Source: CAYUAG01 sp964554015
Lineage (GTDB): Bacteria > Zhuqueibacterota > QNDG01 > CAYUAG01
Assembly (NCBI GenBank): GCA_964554015.1
Contig: CAZKMO010000001.1
Coordinates: 25,134 to 89,133 of the forward strand
DNA: 64,000 nt
Reading direction: 5' to 3'
Shown: in pieces, positions 1-8,312 of the stretch
How the letters are laid out: the number at the start of each line of letters is the position of its first letter
How positions within the stretch are numbered: position 1 is the stretch's first letter
Made by a program: the position numbers and the translations under genes
The notes under the pieces: model-generated
What the model saw: the letters and a program-made list of their open reading frames with translations, nothing else
Told to the model about the DNA's origin: nothing
Database searches by the model: none

Positions 1-2
1 AT

Positions 3-449
3 AATTCCGGTCCCAGAGCCAGTACCACATCCCGGCATGTGCAGGAAACTCTGAATGAGCTGGCCCAATTCAATCTGCCCATTAAAATCACCGAGTTTCT
101 GGTTATTGCAGATACCGAAGAAGGAAAAGCCGAGGAACTGCGCCGATTTTTCCGGCTCTGTTTTGCTCATCCCAGTGTAGAAGCCATTATCATATGGGGC
201 TTCTGGGAAGTGGGCCACTGGGTTCCGGAATCAGCCCTGTGGAAAAAAGACTGGACTCCCACCCAGCAGGCTCTGGCTTACCGCGACCTGGTATTCAAGC
301 AATGGTGGACTGAAGTTTCCGGAAAAGCAGATAAAGAAGGCTTTTACCGAACCCGTGCTTTTTACGGCGACTATGAAATCACCTGTGAGGGGAAAACCAA
401 AAAAGTAACCCTGAGTAAAAAAGAAAAATCCATAGAAGTCAGTTTTTAA
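3..449 (+). CDS. GH10 endo-1,4-beta-xylanase, C-terminal part (5' end outside window)
   Basis: The reading frame is already open at the first bases of the window, so this is the last ~148 residues of a longer gene. GH10 enzymes cleave the beta-1,4 backbone of xylan. The segment has the strand carrying the nucleophile glutamate ('LPIKITEF', Glu codon at 93-95) and the following barrel strand 'IIWGFWEVGHW', with tryptophans that line the xylose subsite in the family. The tail 'RTRAFYGDYEI' followed by a short beta segment is common in GH10 proteins of the Bacteroidetes/FCB type. A GTG at 39 opens an internal frame but lies inside the catalytic domain and is not the true start. The gene ends 34 bases before the next glycosidase start, which suggests one polysaccharide-degradation operon. 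Confidence 0.85.
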   Translation, partial: NSGPRASTTSRHVQETLNELAQFNLPIKITEFLVIADTEEGKAEELRRFFRLCFAHPSVEAIIIWGFWEVGHWVPESALWKKDWTPTQQALAYRDLVFKQWWTEVSGKADKEGFYRTRAFYGDYEITCEGKTKKVTLSKKEKSIEVSF

Positions 450-483
450 TAATTAATATTAAATGGAGGTTAAGATTACTGTC

Positions 484-2373
484 ATGAAGATTTATCTTAA
501 AAAAATATTGCCTTTTAGTATGATACTCTTTATAGGAATCTTTGTTACTTTAATTTACGCCGGGAACTCATCGGATGTTCATGTATGGGAGATGCAGGAG
601 ATTTTTCTGAAGGCAGAAAACAATTACCAGAATTATTATAGGGATGTGCTGTGCTGGGTGGATCTTCAGGGACCCGATTTTTCCCATAGAATTTATGGTT
701 TCTGGAATGGGGATAATGTATTTGTGGTGCGAGTGGTTGCCACTGAACCCGGTAAGTGGACCTGGAAAAGCGGCTCCAATCAGAAAAATGATATGGGGTT
801 GAACCATCAAACCGGAGAATTTCAGGCGGTTGCCTGGACTGAAAAGGAAAAAAAGGACAATCCCAACCGCCGGGGCTTTATCCGTTCTATCCCTAATGGT
901 CATGCTCTACAGTATGCGGACGGAACTCCTTTTTTTCTTATAGGCGATACTTGGCTGGCCGGAACTACCTGGCGGCTTCCCTTCCGAGGAGCTGCCGCTG
1001 CAGAAAATTATGAACCATCTCCGGGAATCGGTTTTGAGGATGCAGTGGCTTATCGTAAGAGGCAGGGATATAATTCGGTAAGCATGATTGCCTGTTTTCC
1101 CAATTGGGAATCGGATTGTTATCCCAGCACCTATGCGGATTCTAACGGCATTTATTTGCGTAATGCCTGGGAAAAATTCGGTTACTATACCCAGGAAGGA
1201 AAGCTGACCGCCAAAAATATGCGGGATGAATACGGGAATCTGCCTTTCGCCATGTCAAAGAAGCATAAGGGAGTTGCTGATTTCAACCATATCAATCCTG
1301 AGTATTTCAAAAGTCTGGATAAAAAAATGCAGTACCTGTCCGAGCAGGGATTTGTCCCCCTGCTGGAAACAGTGAGAAGGGATAACTGTCCGGCCTGGAA
1401 AGCCTACTTTGATTTCAATGAGTCGTATGCCCGCTATGTACAATATCTCATTTCCCGATACGGTGCCTATAATATAATTTTTAGCGGGATTCATCTGGAC
1501 TGGATCCCTAAAGAATACAGTCTGACTGCGGATGAATTCAATGAAGCCTTGACCTATCACTTAAAAAAATATGGCCCCCTGCCCTTTGGACAGCCCCATA
1601 CCACCTTAATAAATAATTCCACCTTTACCCAGTTCGGACATGCTGCAGACTGCCCCTGGCTCACCATGCACAGCGTAGGCAATAAACCCCGGGACCACCG
1701 TATTGCTGATTCTCTTCAGGTCCTCTTTCATCTTGATCCCCCCTACCCTGCCATTAATTTCGAACCTTATTATACGGGCTGGGACCATGAAATAAACAGG
1801 CCTAATGGTGAACGTCCCCCGGCAAATTCCCCCCGGGATAACTATTTCTCCCGGGCCCAGATGTACGGCTCGATTCTTTCCGGAGGACTTTCCGGGCATG
1901 TGCACGGCACTGGGGCTTACGATATTACCACCACCGGTGAACCTGATGGTATGCGTCCGCATATCTGGGATGCTTTGAAATTCAAATCAGGGCAGTATAT
2001 GCAGCATCTAAGTTCATTTGTTCTATCCCAGGGAGATACATATCAGCAGCTCCAGCCCTGTCCGGAAAATCTGCACCCGGAAAAAACTCCCCCCTATCCG
2101 GAAAAGGGCCTGGACGGGCGCTCCTATATGATGTGCACTCCTGAAAAAAATTTTGCCCTTCTTTATTTTGAAAATAAATCCTTGCTTCCCACCTTGAGCG
2201 GTCTTAAACCGGAAACCTCATATACATTTCAATGGTATAACCCCCGCAATGGTAAGTGGGAAGAAAGTATGATAATTATGACTGATGGAGAAGGAACATT
2301 GGAACTGCCGCCCTTTCCTGACGGACAAAATCCATCTGTCTCTGACTGGGCCGCAAAAATTTGCAATCATTAA
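484..2373 (+). CDS. secreted DUF5060/DUF4038 (apiosidase-like) glycoside hydrolase
   Basis: This is a 629-residue secreted carbohydrate-active enzyme. Residues 1-28 form a Sec signal peptide. A DUF5060 beta-sandwich follows (about 29-108; 'RIYGFWNGDNVFVVRV', 'PGKWTWKSGSN'). A DUF4038-type TIM barrel starts near 143 ('DGTPFFLIGDTWL'), and a small beta domain ends the protein. DUF4038 proteins are hydrolases of plant-wall side chains; the exact substrate cannot be read from sequence. An in-frame ATG at 463 exists, but its own GGAGG (465-469) looks like the ribosome-binding site for the ATG at 484, and 484 gives a clean signal peptide, so I prefer 484 despite the long 14-base spacing. It sits between a xylanase and a GH105 enzyme, consistent with hemicellulose or pectin breakdown. 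Confidence 0.8.
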   Translation: MKIYLKKILPFSMILFIGIFVTLIYAGNSSDVHVWEMQEIFLKAENNYQNYYRDVLCWVDLQGPDFSHRIYGFWNGDNVFVVRVVATEPGKWTWKSGSNQKNDMGLNHQTGEFQAVAWTEKEKKDNPNRRGFIRSIPNGHALQYADGTPFFLIGDTWLAGTTWRLPFRGAAAAENYEPSPGIGFEDAVAYRKRQGYNSVSMIACFPNWESDCYPSTYADSNGIYLRNAWEKFGYYTQEGKLTAKNMRDEYGNLPFAMSKKHKGVADFNHINPEYFKSLDKKMQYLSEQGFVPLLETVRRDNCPAWKAYFDFNESYARYVQYLISRYGAYNIIFSGIHLDWIPKEYSLTADEFNEALTYHLKKYGPLPFGQPHTTLINNSTFTQFGHAADCPWLTMHSVGNKPRDHRIADSLQVLFHLDPPYPAINFEPYYTGWDHEINRPNGERPPANSPRDNYFSRAQMYGSILSGGLSGHVHGTGAYDITTTGEPDGMRPHIWDALKFKSGQYMQHLSSFVLSQGDTYQQLQPCPENLHPEKTPPYPEKGLDGRSYMMCTPEKNFALLYFENKSLLPTLSGLKPETSYTFQWYNPRNGKWEESMIIMTDGEGTLELPPFPDGQNPSVSDWAAKICNH

Positions 2374-2483
2374 GGTTAACCTGAATAAAATTATTAATAA
2401 ACAGAGTATGCATACAAATATATATAATTCATAATGGAAGTAAGTATATATAGTTTAGAAATTAAAAGGAATATTTCCGTATA

Positions 2484-3323
2484 ATGAAAGCCTGGTCCAA
2501 TATTGAAGTTTCATCCCAGGACTTAGAAATAAAAAAAATAAATGAATTCGAGAAAACCCTGGGGGAGATACCAGCTCAAGTTCGGCAGATTCGTGCGTTG
2601 ATAACCAGATTTGAGATATGTCACTTTAAATATCAGCAGCATTTAAAAAAAATCAAAGATTCAATTACCAACTTAGAACCGGCCCTAAATCCTGATAAAA
2701 TAGGTGAACATCATATCCAAAAGGGAGAAAATGCCTGGAAAAAGGATAAAACCGGACGCAGTCTGCTGGGTCAGCAATATCTGTGGTCATTAATTAATTG
2801 GCTGGGAGATGATCCTGAAGTAACCAAAAAGCATAATTATAAAAAGGATCTTAGTCAAAAAATTAAGCAATGGCTGGGAGATAAAAACCCTGATAAGCAA
2901 AGATTAGTCCGTTTATTAATAGCCAGATTGACCTGGGACTGGAATTCCTATGAAAAACTGCGGTCCGGGGGGCAAAATAAGGAACTTGAATTCCAAGCCT
3001 GCAGAATGGACATATGTCATCATGCTTTTCCGGAACATCTCAATTCTTTGCTGCAGGCAATGGGAGTAATGAAACCGTTTAAAAATTTTGCGGGATGTGG
3101 AACCTATAATGAGGAAATCAAAAAAAATATTAAAAAGGAATTATCACAATTGTTCACTAGGTTGAAATCTAAAACCCTATCTCCTAAAAATAATACTTTG
3201 AATCGGAAAGAACACCTGGAAACCTGGCTGTTAGCTTGTCTGGTAAAAACCATGAAAGAACAAATTGGGCTGACCAAATCTTTACCTGGATATTTTCGAG
3301 TAAAAGGAGGTATAAAAAAATGA
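2484..3323 (+). CDS. hypothetical protein coupled to the GH105 gene
   Basis: I do not recognise this 279-residue protein. It is lysine-rich and predicted mostly helical, with no signal peptide, no membrane segment and no obvious catalytic motif. It has five cysteines, including 'CRMDICHHAF' and 'FAGCGTYNEE'. Its stop codon overlaps the start of the next gene (ATGA, 3320-3323), a sign of translational coupling to the GH105 lipoprotein. The base use is more AT-rich than the flanking glycosidase genes, which may mean separate origin. A cytoplasmic protein inside an operon of exported sugar hydrolases could be regulatory or accessory, but that is only inference. Confidence 0.6.
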   Translation: MKAWSNIEVSSQDLEIKKINEFEKTLGEIPAQVRQIRALITRFEICHFKYQQHLKKIKDSITNLEPALNPDKIGEHHIQKGENAWKKDKTGRSLLGQQYLWSLINWLGDDPEVTKKHNYKKDLSQKIKQWLGDKNPDKQRLVRLLIARLTWDWNSYEKLRSGGQNKELEFQACRMDICHHAFPEHLNSLLQAMGVMKPFKNFAGCGTYNEEIKKNIKKELSQLFTRLKSKTLSPKNNTLNRKEHLETWLLACLVKTMKEQIGLTKSLPGYFRVKGGIKK

Positions 3324-4444
3324 ATATAAAAAAACTAGTGGGTAATATGAGGGTCTTCTGTTTCTACCTCTTATTAATAATATTTTCAGCCGGATTCTTT
3401 GGGTGCAAAGAATCCAGTTCATGGGAAAATAAAATTTTGAGAACCAAAGACACTTCACCTGAGACAATCGGAAGAATGGTCATTAATGATTTGTTGAATA
3501 GACCAGATTTAATGATGTATGTAACCGATTTCTGGACCGGCGTTCATTATGCGGAAGCCTGTGCCGGCTTCGGGGCAGCCCGGTTAGCCGGTCTTTTAAA
3601 GGACTCGCATAGTATGGACAGATTGACTGCCCGCTACAACAAAGTAATCCAAGACAGTCTGGTAAAGGATGCAAATCATGTGGACGCCAATGTATACGGC
3701 ATACTGCCGCTGGAATTGTACCTGCAAACCGGTCAGGAAAAATTCCTGCAGCAGGGGCTTGCTCTGGCTGACCAACAGTGGGAAGACACCCTGTCCAATG
3801 GACTGACCAGCCAGGTGCGTTACTGGATCGATGATGTCTGGATGATCGGCAGTCTGCAGGTTCAGGCCTACCGAGTTACAGATAATGAAAAATATCTGGA
3901 AAGAGCTGCTAAAACTGTGGAATCCTATCTTGAAAAATTACAGCAGCCCAATGGTTTGTTTTACCATGGAGAAAACGCTCCTTTTTTCTGGGGAAGAGGA
4001 AACGGCTGGGTGGCGGCAGGAATGGCTGAACTTTTATCCCAACTGCCGGAAAGCAATCCCCATTATGCCTCCATTGTATCAGGCTATCAAAAAATGATGC
4101 ATGCCTTACTGGAATATCAGGCTGACGATGGCATGTGGCGGCAGTTGATCGATAAAAAAGAGGCCTGGAAAGAGACCTCCTCCACTGCCATGTTTGGCTA
4201 TGCTGTAACCGTGGGGGTTAAAAAGGGTATTTTATCCGACTCCACCTTTACTCCGGTGTATGAGAAAGCCTGGAAGGCCTTGACAGGATATATCAATCCA
4301 CAGGGAAAAGTGACCAATGTCTGTGTAGGTACGGGTAAAAACAATAATATGGATTATTATCTCAATCGTCCCCGTACCACCGGGGATCTGCACGGTCAGG
4401 CTCCGGTACTCTGGTTTGCTTATAGTCTGTTAGCCGAATATTAA
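3320..4444 (+). CDS. GH105-type unsaturated glycuronyl hydrolase lipoprotein (YteR-like)
   Basis: This 374-residue protein belongs to the GH88/GH105 (alpha/alpha)6-barrel hydrolases, which hydrate and release the unsaturated uronic acid from the oligosaccharides that pectin or rhamnogalacturonan lyases make. Support: 'WIDDVWM' (the Asp pair that includes the catalytic acid in YteR), 'FFWGRGNGWV', and the C-terminal 'GTGKNNNMDYY' loop. The N-terminus has a hydrophobic stretch ending in 'FFGCKES', a lipoprotein-like lipobox, so the enzyme is probably tethered in the periplasm. The start at 3320 is preceded by AGGAGG (3305-3310) and overlaps the previous stop codon. An upstream GTG start in the same frame would place the signal peptide internally and is rejected. 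Confidence 0.88.
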   Translation: MNIKKLVGNMRVFCFYLLLIIFSAGFFGCKESSSWENKILRTKDTSPETIGRMVINDLLNRPDLMMYVTDFWTGVHYAEACAGFGAARLAGLLKDSHSMDRLTARYNKVIQDSLVKDANHVDANVYGILPLELYLQTGQEKFLQQGLALADQQWEDTLSNGLTSQVRYWIDDVWMIGSLQVQAYRVTDNEKYLERAAKTVESYLEKLQQPNGLFYHGENAPFFWGRGNGWVAAGMAELLSQLPESNPHYASIVSGYQKMMHALLEYQADDGMWRQLIDKKEAWKETSSTAMFGYAVTVGVKKGILSDSTFTPVYEKAWKALTGYINPQGKVTNVCVGTGKNNNMDYYLNRPRTTGDLHGQAPVLWFAYSLLAEY

Positions 4445-4482
4445 ATTCTGAACTGTAATAATAAATAAAAGGGGAAATATAA

Positions 4483-4704
4483 ATGCTGTGTCCAAAATGC
4501 GGGCAGGAAAATCCTGATAATGCCGGGCAATGTTCGAATTGTTTCTATAAATTCAGATTCGGAAACGCCTTTAATGATCCCAAGAATATGACCTTTGTCA
4601 CCCCTGGTAAATCAAAAGAATCAAAAATTGCCCAATATATATTTTTCTCAATACTGTTATTCCTATTTATTTTAATTATAGTATCATGGATTAAATCTCT
4701 TTAA
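4483..4704 (+). CDS. small zinc-ribbon membrane protein
   Basis: This 73-residue protein starts with a zinc ribbon of the form CPKCG-x9-CSNC (residues 3-20). A polar linker of about 25 residues follows, then one C-terminal transmembrane helix (about 49-70). Such proteins are common in FCB genomes and have no defined job; the ribbon would face the cytoplasm if the helix is a tail anchor. It lies 38 bases after the GH105 gene on the same strand and may be the last gene of that operon. A run of purines (4469-4475) serves as ribosome-binding site. Confidence 0.75.
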   Translation: MLCPKCGQENPDNAGQCSNCFYKFRFGNAFNDPKNMTFVTPGKSKESKIAQYIFFSILLFLFILIIVSWIKSL

Positions 4705-4798
4705 ATCATCACATACTGATCAAAATAAACATGAGTAATATATTATACGTAGTTTTGGTACAATTATTATATAAAAACTAAAAAACATATCATTTATT

Positions 4799-5302
4799 AT
4801 GAAAAATTTTATAATAAAAACAGCTAGCAATTTCAACGACGCTATAATTATTTCTCAACATATCTCAGATATATGGAAAGATAAGGTTGATCATGACTAC
4901 TATATGAAAATGTATAATCATATTACAAAATTTAGGGAAGGATATCTTATAGGATACTTGACACATAAGCCGGTGGCTTCTTCCCTGGCCTTTCCCATAG
5001 GCCGCATACCCAGTTTGGAGGAAATTAACCAGGGAAATATATTTGACTTTTTCGATAAGCAGGCAAAATATTACTACATTCATATTATACAGGTTATAGA
5101 TACTATGAGAAATAAAGGATTTGGTATTAAATTATTAAGATATCAGATCAATACGGCTCAAAAAAATAAATACAAGGAAATCGTTGGTATGGCAATTGAT
5201 CGAGAGTTAGCATTATGGAAAAAATGCGGCTTCAGAGATTTCGGTGAATTCGGAATCTATAAACATTACGGAAGAATGAAATGGGTGAAGATGCCGATAT
5301 AA
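4799..5302 (+). CDS. GNAT-family N-acetyltransferase
   Basis: This 167-residue single-domain protein has a GNAT fold: a central strand pair and the acetyl-CoA pyrophosphate loop 'RNKGFGIKLL' (near residue 103), then the alternating helix/strand end 'WKKCGFRDFGEFGIY' typical of the family. The transferred group is likely acetyl from acetyl-CoA; the acceptor (small amine, peptide or protein) is unknown. The Shine-Dalgarno region is weak and the 94-base upstream gap is very AT-rich. A second GNAT gene follows 57 bases downstream but is not close enough in sequence to be a recent duplicate. Confidence 0.75.
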   Translation: MKNFIIKTASNFNDAIIISQHISDIWKDKVDHDYYMKMYNHITKFREGYLIGYLTHKPVASSLAFPIGRIPSLEEINQGNIFDFFDKQAKYYYIHIIQVIDTMRNKGFGIKLLRYQINTAQKNKYKEIVGMAIDRELALWKKCGFRDFGEFGIYKHYGRMKWVKMPI

Positions 5303-5359
5303 ACCACTACTAAAAATAATAAAATTAAAAAAATATCATTAAGGAGCAACTTATACATT

Positions 5360-5881
5360 ATGACTCTTTGCACAAAAGTTCAAAATAATCCTCAAATAGA
5401 AACAGTGGCTCGTTTAGCCAAAATAATCTGGACAGAACATTTCAATGAAATGATCGGACCGGAAGCCGTTGCCTACATGATCGAAACCTTCCAGTCGAAA
5501 CCGGCAATAATCAAACAAATAAAAGAACAGGGCTATACCTACTATTTGATACAGCCTGGCCAGAAAGCAATCGGCTATGCAGGGATCTGTTTGAATAAAG
5601 AAAAGGATGAACTGTTTGTAAGTAAATTGTATTTGCTTTCCTCCCAGCGGGGAAAGGGGTATGGAAAGCAGGTAATGCAGTTTCTGGAAAATATGGCCAG
5701 AAAACATCAAGTCAGTAAAATCAGTTTAACCGTCTATCATAAAAATACAACTGCTATTCAGGCTTATAAAAAAATGGGATTCCGGCACACCGGCTCCATT
5801 AAACGTGATATTGGCAAGAATATTATAATCCATGATTATACTATGGAAAAACAAATTCTATCAGAGGAAAGTATTAAATAA
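5360..5881 (+). CDS. GNAT-family N-acetyltransferase (RimI/diamine type)
   Basis: This 173-residue GNAT protein is closer to the classical pattern than its neighbour: motif A is 'SSQRGKGYGKQVMQFLE' (Q-R-G-K-G-Y-G loop binding acetyl-CoA), followed by 'HKNTTAIQAYKKMGF', the usual B motif with Tyr as likely general acid. The start at 5360 has a clear AAGGAG (5340-5345). The acceptor substrate cannot be inferred. It directly precedes the ergothioneine-type cluster (98-base gap), so it may or may not be co-transcribed. Members of this shape acetylate N-termini, diamines or amino acids. Confidence 0.8.
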   Translation: MTLCTKVQNNPQIETVARLAKIIWTEHFNEMIGPEAVAYMIETFQSKPAIIKQIKEQGYTYYLIQPGQKAIGYAGICLNKEKDELFVSKLYLLSSQRGKGYGKQVMQFLENMARKHQVSKISLTVYHKNTTAIQAYKKMGFRHTGSIKRDIGKNIIIHDYTMEKQILSEESIK

Positions 5882-5978
5882 AAATATTCACCCTTCAGAA
5901 CTGATGAGTAAAAGTAGAGTTTAATCTTATATCCGAATTAAATATATTCATTTTTACAAGGAGTAAATTATAAAACTT

Positions 5979-7301
5979 ATGACTCAAAAATATAACCATA
6001 ATATTACCGCAACGGAAACAGAAAAAATTATGCAAGTTTCTGCCCGGGAGGTATTAAGTAACCTTGAGAATCAAAATGTAAAAATCATCGACGTCCGCTC
6101 AGTTAATGCCTACAATGGGTGGAGGGAACAAAACGAGGTTCGAGGCGGGCATATTAAAGGAGCCAAAAGCCTGCCTGCCAAATGGACAGAATATATAGAC
6201 TGGATTGAAATAGTACGCTCTAAAAACATCTCTCCCCGGCATTCCCTAATTATATACGGCTATGATAAGGGCAAGACCGAAAAAGTTGCTCAGCTTTTTC
6301 AACGGTCAGGATATAAAAAAATAAAAGTGTTTCAAAATTTTGTTCAGGAATGGAGTTCTAATGAAGACTATCCTATGCAAAGATTAGCCCGATACCGCCA
6401 TTTAGTATCAGCTAAATGGCTCCATCAACTTATCAACGAAGGAACAGCCCCGGAATTTGATAACCAAAAATATGTACTCTGTCATGCCCATTACCGCCAT
6501 AAGGAAGACTACCGGAAAGGGCATATCCCGGGTGCAGTCGATGTTGATACCAATACCCTGGAATCAACTGAGACCTGGAACCGCCGTTCTCCCCAGGAAA
6601 TTAAAAAAACTTTGGAAAATTTGGGTATAAGTCATGATACAGCCGTAATTTTATACGGAAGATTCTCTTTCCCTGACAGCCAGGATGCTTTTCCAGGCAG
6701 CAGTTCAGGACATCTGGCAGCTTTTCGCAGTGCTTTTATTATGCTGTATGCAGGAGTACGGGATATACGCATACTTAACGGGGGCTTGCAATCCTGGTTA
6801 GATGAGAAGTTTGACCTTTCCACCCAAGAAGTAAAGAAACAACCAGTTTCAGAATTTGGCATAGAAATTCCTGCTCACCCGGAATATGCCGTTGGCTTGG
6901 CTGAGGCAAAAGAAATTTTACAAGCCAAAAACAAAAATCTGGTATGTATGCGAAGCTGGCGGGAGTATATCGGAGAGGTAAGTGGTTATAATTATATTGA
7001 AAAAAAGGGAAGAATACCCGGGGCTGTTTTTGCCAACTGCGGCAGCGATTCCTATCATATGGAAAACTACAGGAATCCTGATCACACTACCCGGGAATAT
7101 CATGAAATAGAGGAAAATTGGGCAGAAGCAGGAATAACTTCTGACAAGTTCAATGCCTTTTATTGCGGTACCGGATGGAGGGGGAGTGAAGCTTTTTTTA
7201 ATGCCTGGTTTATGGAGTGGCCATCCATAGCCTTATTTGACGGGGGATGGTTTGAATGGAGCAACAATAATTATCCCTTTGAAACCGGAATTCCCGAATA
7301 A
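5979..7301 (+). CDS. eanB: EanB-like triple-rhodanese hercynine sulfurtransferase (anaerobic ergothioneine synthesis)
   Basis: This 440-residue protein has three rhodanese-like domains (about 20-130, 140-285, 305-438). Only the last has the active-site cysteine, Cys396 in 'FYCGTGWRG'. EanB uses a persulfide on this cysteine to put sulfur directly on C2 of the histidine ring of hercynine, giving ergothioneine without oxygen. Aligning Cys396 with the reported EanB Cys412 (numbers recalled, not looked up) also aligns Cys168/184, Cys323/339, Cys354/370 and Tyr337/Tyr353 at a constant offset of 16. E. coli YnjE shares the domain layout and CGTGWR but, as I recall, lacks the Cys354 equivalent. Immediate linkage to a histidine trimethyltransferase makes EanB the better call. 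It lacks a signal peptide, unlike YnjE, so it acts in the cytoplasm. Confidence 0.82.
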   Translation: MTQKYNHNITATETEKIMQVSAREVLSNLENQNVKIIDVRSVNAYNGWREQNEVRGGHIKGAKSLPAKWTEYIDWIEIVRSKNISPRHSLIIYGYDKGKTEKVAQLFQRSGYKKIKVFQNFVQEWSSNEDYPMQRLARYRHLVSAKWLHQLINEGTAPEFDNQKYVLCHAHYRHKEDYRKGHIPGAVDVDTNTLESTETWNRRSPQEIKKTLENLGISHDTAVILYGRFSFPDSQDAFPGSSSGHLAAFRSAFIMLYAGVRDIRILNGGLQSWLDEKFDLSTQEVKKQPVSEFGIEIPAHPEYAVGLAEAKEILQAKNKNLVCMRSWREYIGEVSGYNYIEKKGRIPGAVFANCGSDSYHMENYRNPDHTTREYHEIEENWAEAGITSDKFNAFYCGTGWRGSEAFFNAWFMEWPSIALFDGGWFEWSNNNYPFETGIPE

Positions 7302-7313
7302 AAAAAGGTAACA

Positions 7314-8303
7314 ATGAATATTTCTGAACGTATACCAAAAATTGAAATACGTAACTTTTTACCCAATCAAGGATTTGCAGTACAGAGAAATAAAATCCTT
7401 CGCGGACTGACTGGCAGGAACAAATATATCTCCAGCATTTTTTTCTATGATGATACAGGATCAAAACTTTTTGAACAAATAACCAGGCTTCCTGAATATT
7501 ATCCTCCCCGGAAAGAAATGCTATTACTTAAAAAAATTACCTCCCTGATTAAAAATGAACTAAAAGATATTGATATAGTTGAATTGGGAAGCGGTGACTG
7601 CTCTAAAATTTCCATTCTTTTAAAATCCGTCCCTCCCCATTTTAGAAAAACCATTCGTTACCTTCCTTTTGACGTATCTATGGGAACGATTGAAAAATCA
7701 GCAAAAACACTTGTAAAAAAATTCCCCTATATTACCATCCTGGGTATTGTAGCAGATTTTCACACTCAGCTCCATTTAATTCCCCGGGAGAGAAAACGCA
7801 TATTCTGTTTTTTCGGCAGTACAATTGGAAATTTTACTCCTCCCAAAGCGGAAGAATTCATAAGTAATCTGAACAATATCATGAATCCGGGAGAAATGCT
7901 GTTACTCAGTTTTGACCTGGTAAAAGAAAAAGATATTCTGGAAAAAGCATACAATGACAGTCAAAAAATAACTGCAAAGTTTAATCGTAACATTTTAAAT
8001 GTTGCCAACAGATATGCAAAAACCAATTTTGATCCTCAAGACTTTCAGCACCTGGCATTTTATAACCCTCAATGCTCCCGAATTGAAATGCACCTTAAGG
8101 CTAAAAGAGACATTACCATTAACTCCCCCTATTTAAATCAGAGCAGTATCATCAATAAGGGAGAAACCATCCATACTGAATATTCTCACAAGTTTGCTTT
8201 GAATACCATTCAAGCTCTGGTTGAGGGCAGTCAGCTTACCATTCAAAATATTTTTACTGATAAAAAAAAATGGTTTGCAGTAAGCCAACTCATTAAACAA
8301 TGA
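7314..8303 (+). CDS. eanA: L-histidine N-alpha-trimethyltransferase (EanA/EgtD family), makes hercynine
   Basis: This 329-residue SAM-dependent enzyme of the EgtD (Methyltransf_33) family would trimethylate the alpha-amine of histidine to hercynine. The family motifs are clear: 'FYDDTGSKLFEQIT', 'LPEYYPPR', the SAM-binding 'VELGSGDCSK', and 'FFGSTIGNF'. The residues known to bind histidine in mycobacterial EgtD (Tyr56, Asn166, Tyr206, Met252, Glu282, Ser284; recalled numbering) match Tyr63, Asn173, Tyr213, Met259, Glu289 and Ser291 here, all at offset +7. This supports histidine rather than another amino acid as substrate. The gene starts 12 bases after eanB and ends 9 bases before sufS, so the four genes read as one operon. 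No EgtB-type iron oxygenase is nearby. Confidence 0.9.
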   Translation: MNISERIPKIEIRNFLPNQGFAVQRNKILRGLTGRNKYISSIFFYDDTGSKLFEQITRLPEYYPPRKEMLLLKKITSLIKNELKDIDIVELGSGDCSKISILLKSVPPHFRKTIRYLPFDVSMGTIEKSAKTLVKKFPYITILGIVADFHTQLHLIPRERKRIFCFFGSTIGNFTPPKAEEFISNLNNIMNPGEMLLLSFDLVKEKDILEKAYNDSQKITAKFNRNILNVANRYAKTNFDPQDFQHLAFYNPQCSRIEMHLKAKRDITINSPYLNQSSIINKGETIHTEYSHKFALNTIQALVEGSQLTIQNIFTDKKKWFAVSQLIKQ

Positions 8304-8312
8304 AATTCATAT

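Noticed and set aside
1255..1962. Open frames on the strand opposite the DUF4038 gene
   Set aside because: They are by-products of the strongly coding plus strand: no ribosome-binding sites and no family features.
5979..7301. Annotation as plain thiosulfate sulfurtransferase (YnjE-like)
   Set aside because: Domain layout fits, but linkage to a histidine trimethyltransferase, the extra EanB-type cysteines and the missing signal peptide favour EanB.
7314..8303. Aerobic ergothioneine pathway (EgtBCDE)
   Set aside because: No EgtB-type sulfoxide synthase, EgtC or EgtE gene is next to the methyltransferase; the rhodanese gives an oxygen-free route.
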